A stretch of 64,000 bases of DNA from Floccularia luteovirens (Eukaryota > Basidiomycota > Agaricomycetes > Agaricales > Squamanitaceae), in contig VSJF01000006.1 in NCBI GenBank assembly GCA_009739215.1, forward strand, positions 124,001 through 188,000, given 5' to 3'. A model generated the notes under the pieces. The model made no database searches and was not told where the DNA came from. It saw only the letters and a list, made by a program, of their open reading frames with translations. This document shows, piece after piece, positions 61,020-64,000 of the stretch. Each line of letters starts with the position of its first letter. Positions within the stretch are counted from its first letter, which is position 1. Made by a program: the position numbers and the translations under genes.

Positions 61020-64000
61020 TCACATGCCCAATTGGCTTAGCGAAACAGTATGACTACCTCCCGTGCATCTGTAATATGAACCTTCCCGTATCCACTGATA
61101 TCCTACAGGGCAGACACCCATTTGACGCAATTTTGCCTGCGCTTTGGCCTCTTGTTGTTTCCTCCGTTGTTCCTCCTCTTGTTTAGCCCTCAATGCGGCC
61201 ATCGCCCTTTCTCGTTCGGCCTTGGCTGCTAATTCCTGAAGGCGTTGTATTTCTCTCTTACGCATCAACTCTCTTCGCTCGGCCTCCTCTTTAGCAGCTG
61301 CAATTTGCCTCGCTAACTCCTCCATCTTCTCACGATGTGCTTTTTCTGCGCGCTTTTTTGCTTCCAACTCCTTTTGTAGTTTCTGAATCGCTTGTCTTGC
61401 TGCACGTTCCATTTCTGCTTGAAGCCGTTTAGCTTTCTGTAAGCTGTTCCAAACCGCATCAGAAACACCAGGATCGCGATTTGGTGAATTCGGGTTTTGG
61501 GGTACTGGACTTTGAATTCTAGGAGGTGGAGACGCAGCTTTAGGTGGAGGCGCTTTGGTGGTGGTGGCTTTGGTTTTGGTTTTTGTTACTGATTTTCGGG
61601 GTGGGGATGGAGGGTTTGGCGTTAAACTTTCCATGGGCTGTTTACTAGAAGAAGGTTTCCTTGCGCCGGTAGTGTCCAGTCGCTCTTGACGTGCCTTGAG
61701 CATAGCTCTCATACATGCCACTGCTTCATCTTTCGTGAGAACCATGGGACCTTCAACATCTTCCTTCAAGAAAGCAACACTGATGAGATCCTTCGACAAC
61801 GTAACCATATCTCTAGCATTCCCCCAATCCGATAGCTGAATCATCTCTTCTACGATGGCACTCATCTCCTGGTATGCGTCCGAGGCTGCGTCCTTTAGGT
61901 CCTCAAACTGGATATTCTTCTTCCGTAGCTCTCTATATACGACTTCAAGACACTCCTTCGGGCCCATATTCGAGAAAATGACCTGTTCCGGGAATCTGCT
62001 CGACAATCCAGTATTGACAGTCATGAGTCGATTCATGTCGTGATCGTAGCCAGCCAGGATGATGATGACTTTTGACTTGAACGTTGGATGCGTTATCAGG
62101 CCGACCAACTCGTCAATTGCCTCTTTGGCAAAGTGTCCCTCTCCCAGTCTGTATGCTTCGTCAACGAAAAGAACTTTGCCAAGGGCTTTCTCGAGGAGTT
62201 TCTTTGTCTTTGGCCCGGTCTGCCCTACGTACTGGCCCACGAGGTCTGTTGCTGAACATTCTATGACATCACGCGAAGATAAGATGCCCATGTCATAGTA
62301 AACTTGGCCCATTTTTCTGGCAACTGTCGTCTTGCCGGTACCTATCATAAAATCAGCTACGATGATGACATGACAAAGGAATATCTTGCGTACCTGGTGG
62401 GCCTTTGAAAATGAAGTTAGTTGGGATTTGCTCCCGAGGATCCAATTTCCTCTTTTTCGAAACCTCGGCAATCTTCTGATAGTTCTTCAGTTTAGTGACA
62501 ATATGCTCGCTTCCTACTATGTCTTCGAATAGCTTGTCAAGATTCGTCGAGGCATTTGCATTACGTTGATAGTCTGGGTCGAAGTCTTGTGGCTCGAAAA
62601 CAATGTCTATTGGTCTTTGATGTGCTGGGATACGAGAGAACCTTCCCATATAATGAGCCTTTGCCTGCCCAATCGCGTTCTCTACGTCTCCTGCATTTCC
62701 GAAGTTTGGTCGATTGCGAGCACGATCTAATAATTCGATGGCAACGTTCTTTGCATCAGCTGTCGCGTCCAGGTTCTGGTCTTTCATTTTTAGCTCGAGA
62801 ATTTGAAGCAGCTCGGCGTTGTTGAAATCGGCAAAGTTGAATGCATCTTCGATCTTGAAACGTCTTGACAAGCCAGGGTTTACGTTCTGTTTAAATAGGG
62901 TTGTATACGCTCGATAAATTGTGAAATTTAATATTTACCTGAAACATCTCAACCATTTGGTCCTTATATCCAAGCATCAGCACGCAGCGATCATCTCCAG
63001 GGACGCTTTGGACTTCCGCGACAATCGTATCAATAACGGACGTCTTGTAGATGTTTGTCTGGCTCCCTTTTCCAGTCTCGCCTCCTTCGTATAGCATGTA
63101 TGCCTCGTCAATAATAAGAACCTTCCCGACCGTCGTTTGCAGTATTGCTTTCGTATTAGTTTCCGATTCTCCCAAAGCTGAACCCACGAAGTCTGAGGGG
63201 TTTTTAATTACAACTATGAACATCTTATTAGTATTTGTTCCATCATGAATCCCAATATACTCACCCTCGCCATTGCTAAGAAGCCTCAGCTCAGCTAGTA
63301 TCGCTCCGTACAACTTCGCGACTGAGGTTTTTCCTGTCCCAGGTGAACCCAGAAAGACGCGGTTCAAGGATACTTCCAATGGCTCTTTCTCGCTCAATTC
63401 GCGGTGGTAGTTTGTCTGCATCATGTCGAATAGATTTCGAACAGATTCTTTAACATCGGTTAGACCAATTAGGGCTTGTAATCTCTTCCACGCCTTGCTC
63501 TGGGCCATCGCTGCAGACGGCTCTGGTCCGATGAGGTCTTCGGCGGACAGAAGGAAATCATCAGGCATGTTCCCCTTTTTGCGCTCGTTATGGATCCTGA
63601 CCGCCTGGTTTTTAAGGATGAGATCGAATACTGTTGTTAACTCTCTCGCATTGCCGAATCCATTGCGACCGCGACGTCTTCCAACTCGACGAATCGCGAT
63701 CCGTGTATACAGTCCTCTTACACCACCTTCTACCTTCATTCTGCCCTCGAATCTTTTTTCGATCAAACCCTCGAGCATGTGGAGTAATTCGTTGTCCTTG
63801 TAATCATCAAAGCGGAAGGAATAAGGAACTCGACTGGGCAATCCAGGATTGTGTTCGAAGAACTTCTCCATTTCTTTCGTATATCCCGCGAAAATGAACA
63901 CCAATTTTCCGACGTTGTTCTCCATTTCTGCCAGAAGGAAATCAAGGACTTGTTTGCCAGACATGTTATGTGCGCTTGTGAGTTGATAAGCTTCGTCGAC
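61020..64000 (-). CDS. Tandem CbxX/CfxQ-type AAA+ ATPase protein, 5' part beyond window
   Basis: The window starts inside one AAA domain (VDEAYQLTSAHNMSG, Walker B). A second complete domain reads LQALIGLTDVKESVRNLFDM, VFLGSPGTGKTSVAKLYGAI (Walker A), DFVGSALGESE, VLIIDEAYMLYEG and VLMLGYKDQMVEMFQNVNPG. A third reads PTNFIFKGPPGTGKTTVARK, VGQYVGQTGPKTKKLLEKAL, KVLFVDEAYRLGEGHFAKEA, IILAGYDHDMNRLMTVNTGL and SSRFPEQVIFSNM. After it come a Pro-rich linker, a long charged coiled coil (about 61190-61440) and a short Cys-containing tail (MGVCPVGYQWIREGSYYRCT) ending SLSQLGM. Repeated AAA modules of this type resemble bacterial CbxX/SpoVK ATPases; in fungi they occur in very large uncharacterised proteins. 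All introns seen join in frame over 3 kb. Role unknown. Confidence 0.82.

Noticed and set aside
1..64000. Search for transposon ends, CRISPR arrays, long terminal repeats or rRNA.
   Set aside because: None was seen by eye; the gene-free intervals hold no long terminal or inverted repeats that I could detect.

Overview
The window looks like nuclear DNA of an agaricomycete basidiomycete. Genes are split by many introns of about 45-65 bases with GT...AG ends and CTNAC-like branch sites. The gene content also fits mushrooms: a Mug135-like gene, a lineage-type family of proline-rich multi-pass membrane proteins, a DUF6534-like fragment, a pepsin-type aspartic protease relic and a PA-domain subtilase. 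All intron positions and joins below were read by eye from splice signals and family conservation. No search was run.

Layout. 1-1.7 kb: ammonium transporter, 3' end outside the window, with GATA-type sites upstream. 3.9-7.8 kb: large SAM methyltransferase-domain protein. 8.2-9.5 kb (-) and 9.9-12.0 kb (+): a PEP mutase/isocitrate lyase-family enzyme divergent from the spliceosomal cyclophilin CWC27. 12.1-14.0 kb: secreted GH76 mannanase-like enzyme. 15.4-20.6 kb: a membrane-protein family member, a Mug135-like gene and a decayed copy of the first gene. 20.8-23.6 kb: thymidylate kinase convergent with UBC6. 25.4-27.5 kb: second intact family member. 29.3-32.1 kb: Ist2-like anoctamin. 32.2-33.8 kb: truncated family copy. 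34.2-36.2 kb: acyl-CoA oxidase. 37-39.2 kb: DUF6534-like fragment and dead aspartic protease. 41.0-44.8 kb: subtilisin-like protease. 46.7-52.2 kb: glycogen debranching enzyme. 52.4-56.1 kb: PAT1 mRNA-decay factor. 56.3-58.9 kb: glycosyltransferase. 59.2-60.5 kb: mitoferrin. 61.0-64.0 kb: tandem CbxX/CfxQ-type AAA protein, 5' end outside the window. The genes are mostly unrelated housekeeping functions; no operon-like or clustered pathway is apparent.

The strongest unexplained signal runs through many genes. Otherwise well conserved proteins are broken by single-base frame changes that are almost all in the same (+1) direction, usually one extra copy of a neighbouring base. I infer about 17 in the debranching enzyme and 10 in the anoctamin, while the ammonium transporter, UBC6, mitoferrin and the AAA gene read without any. 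Insertion-biased sequencing error is the simplest explanation, but the uneven distribution and single sign deserve a check against raw reads and RNA. A second signal is a set of 9-, 10- and 11-base micro-exons, two of which carry catalytic-site motifs.
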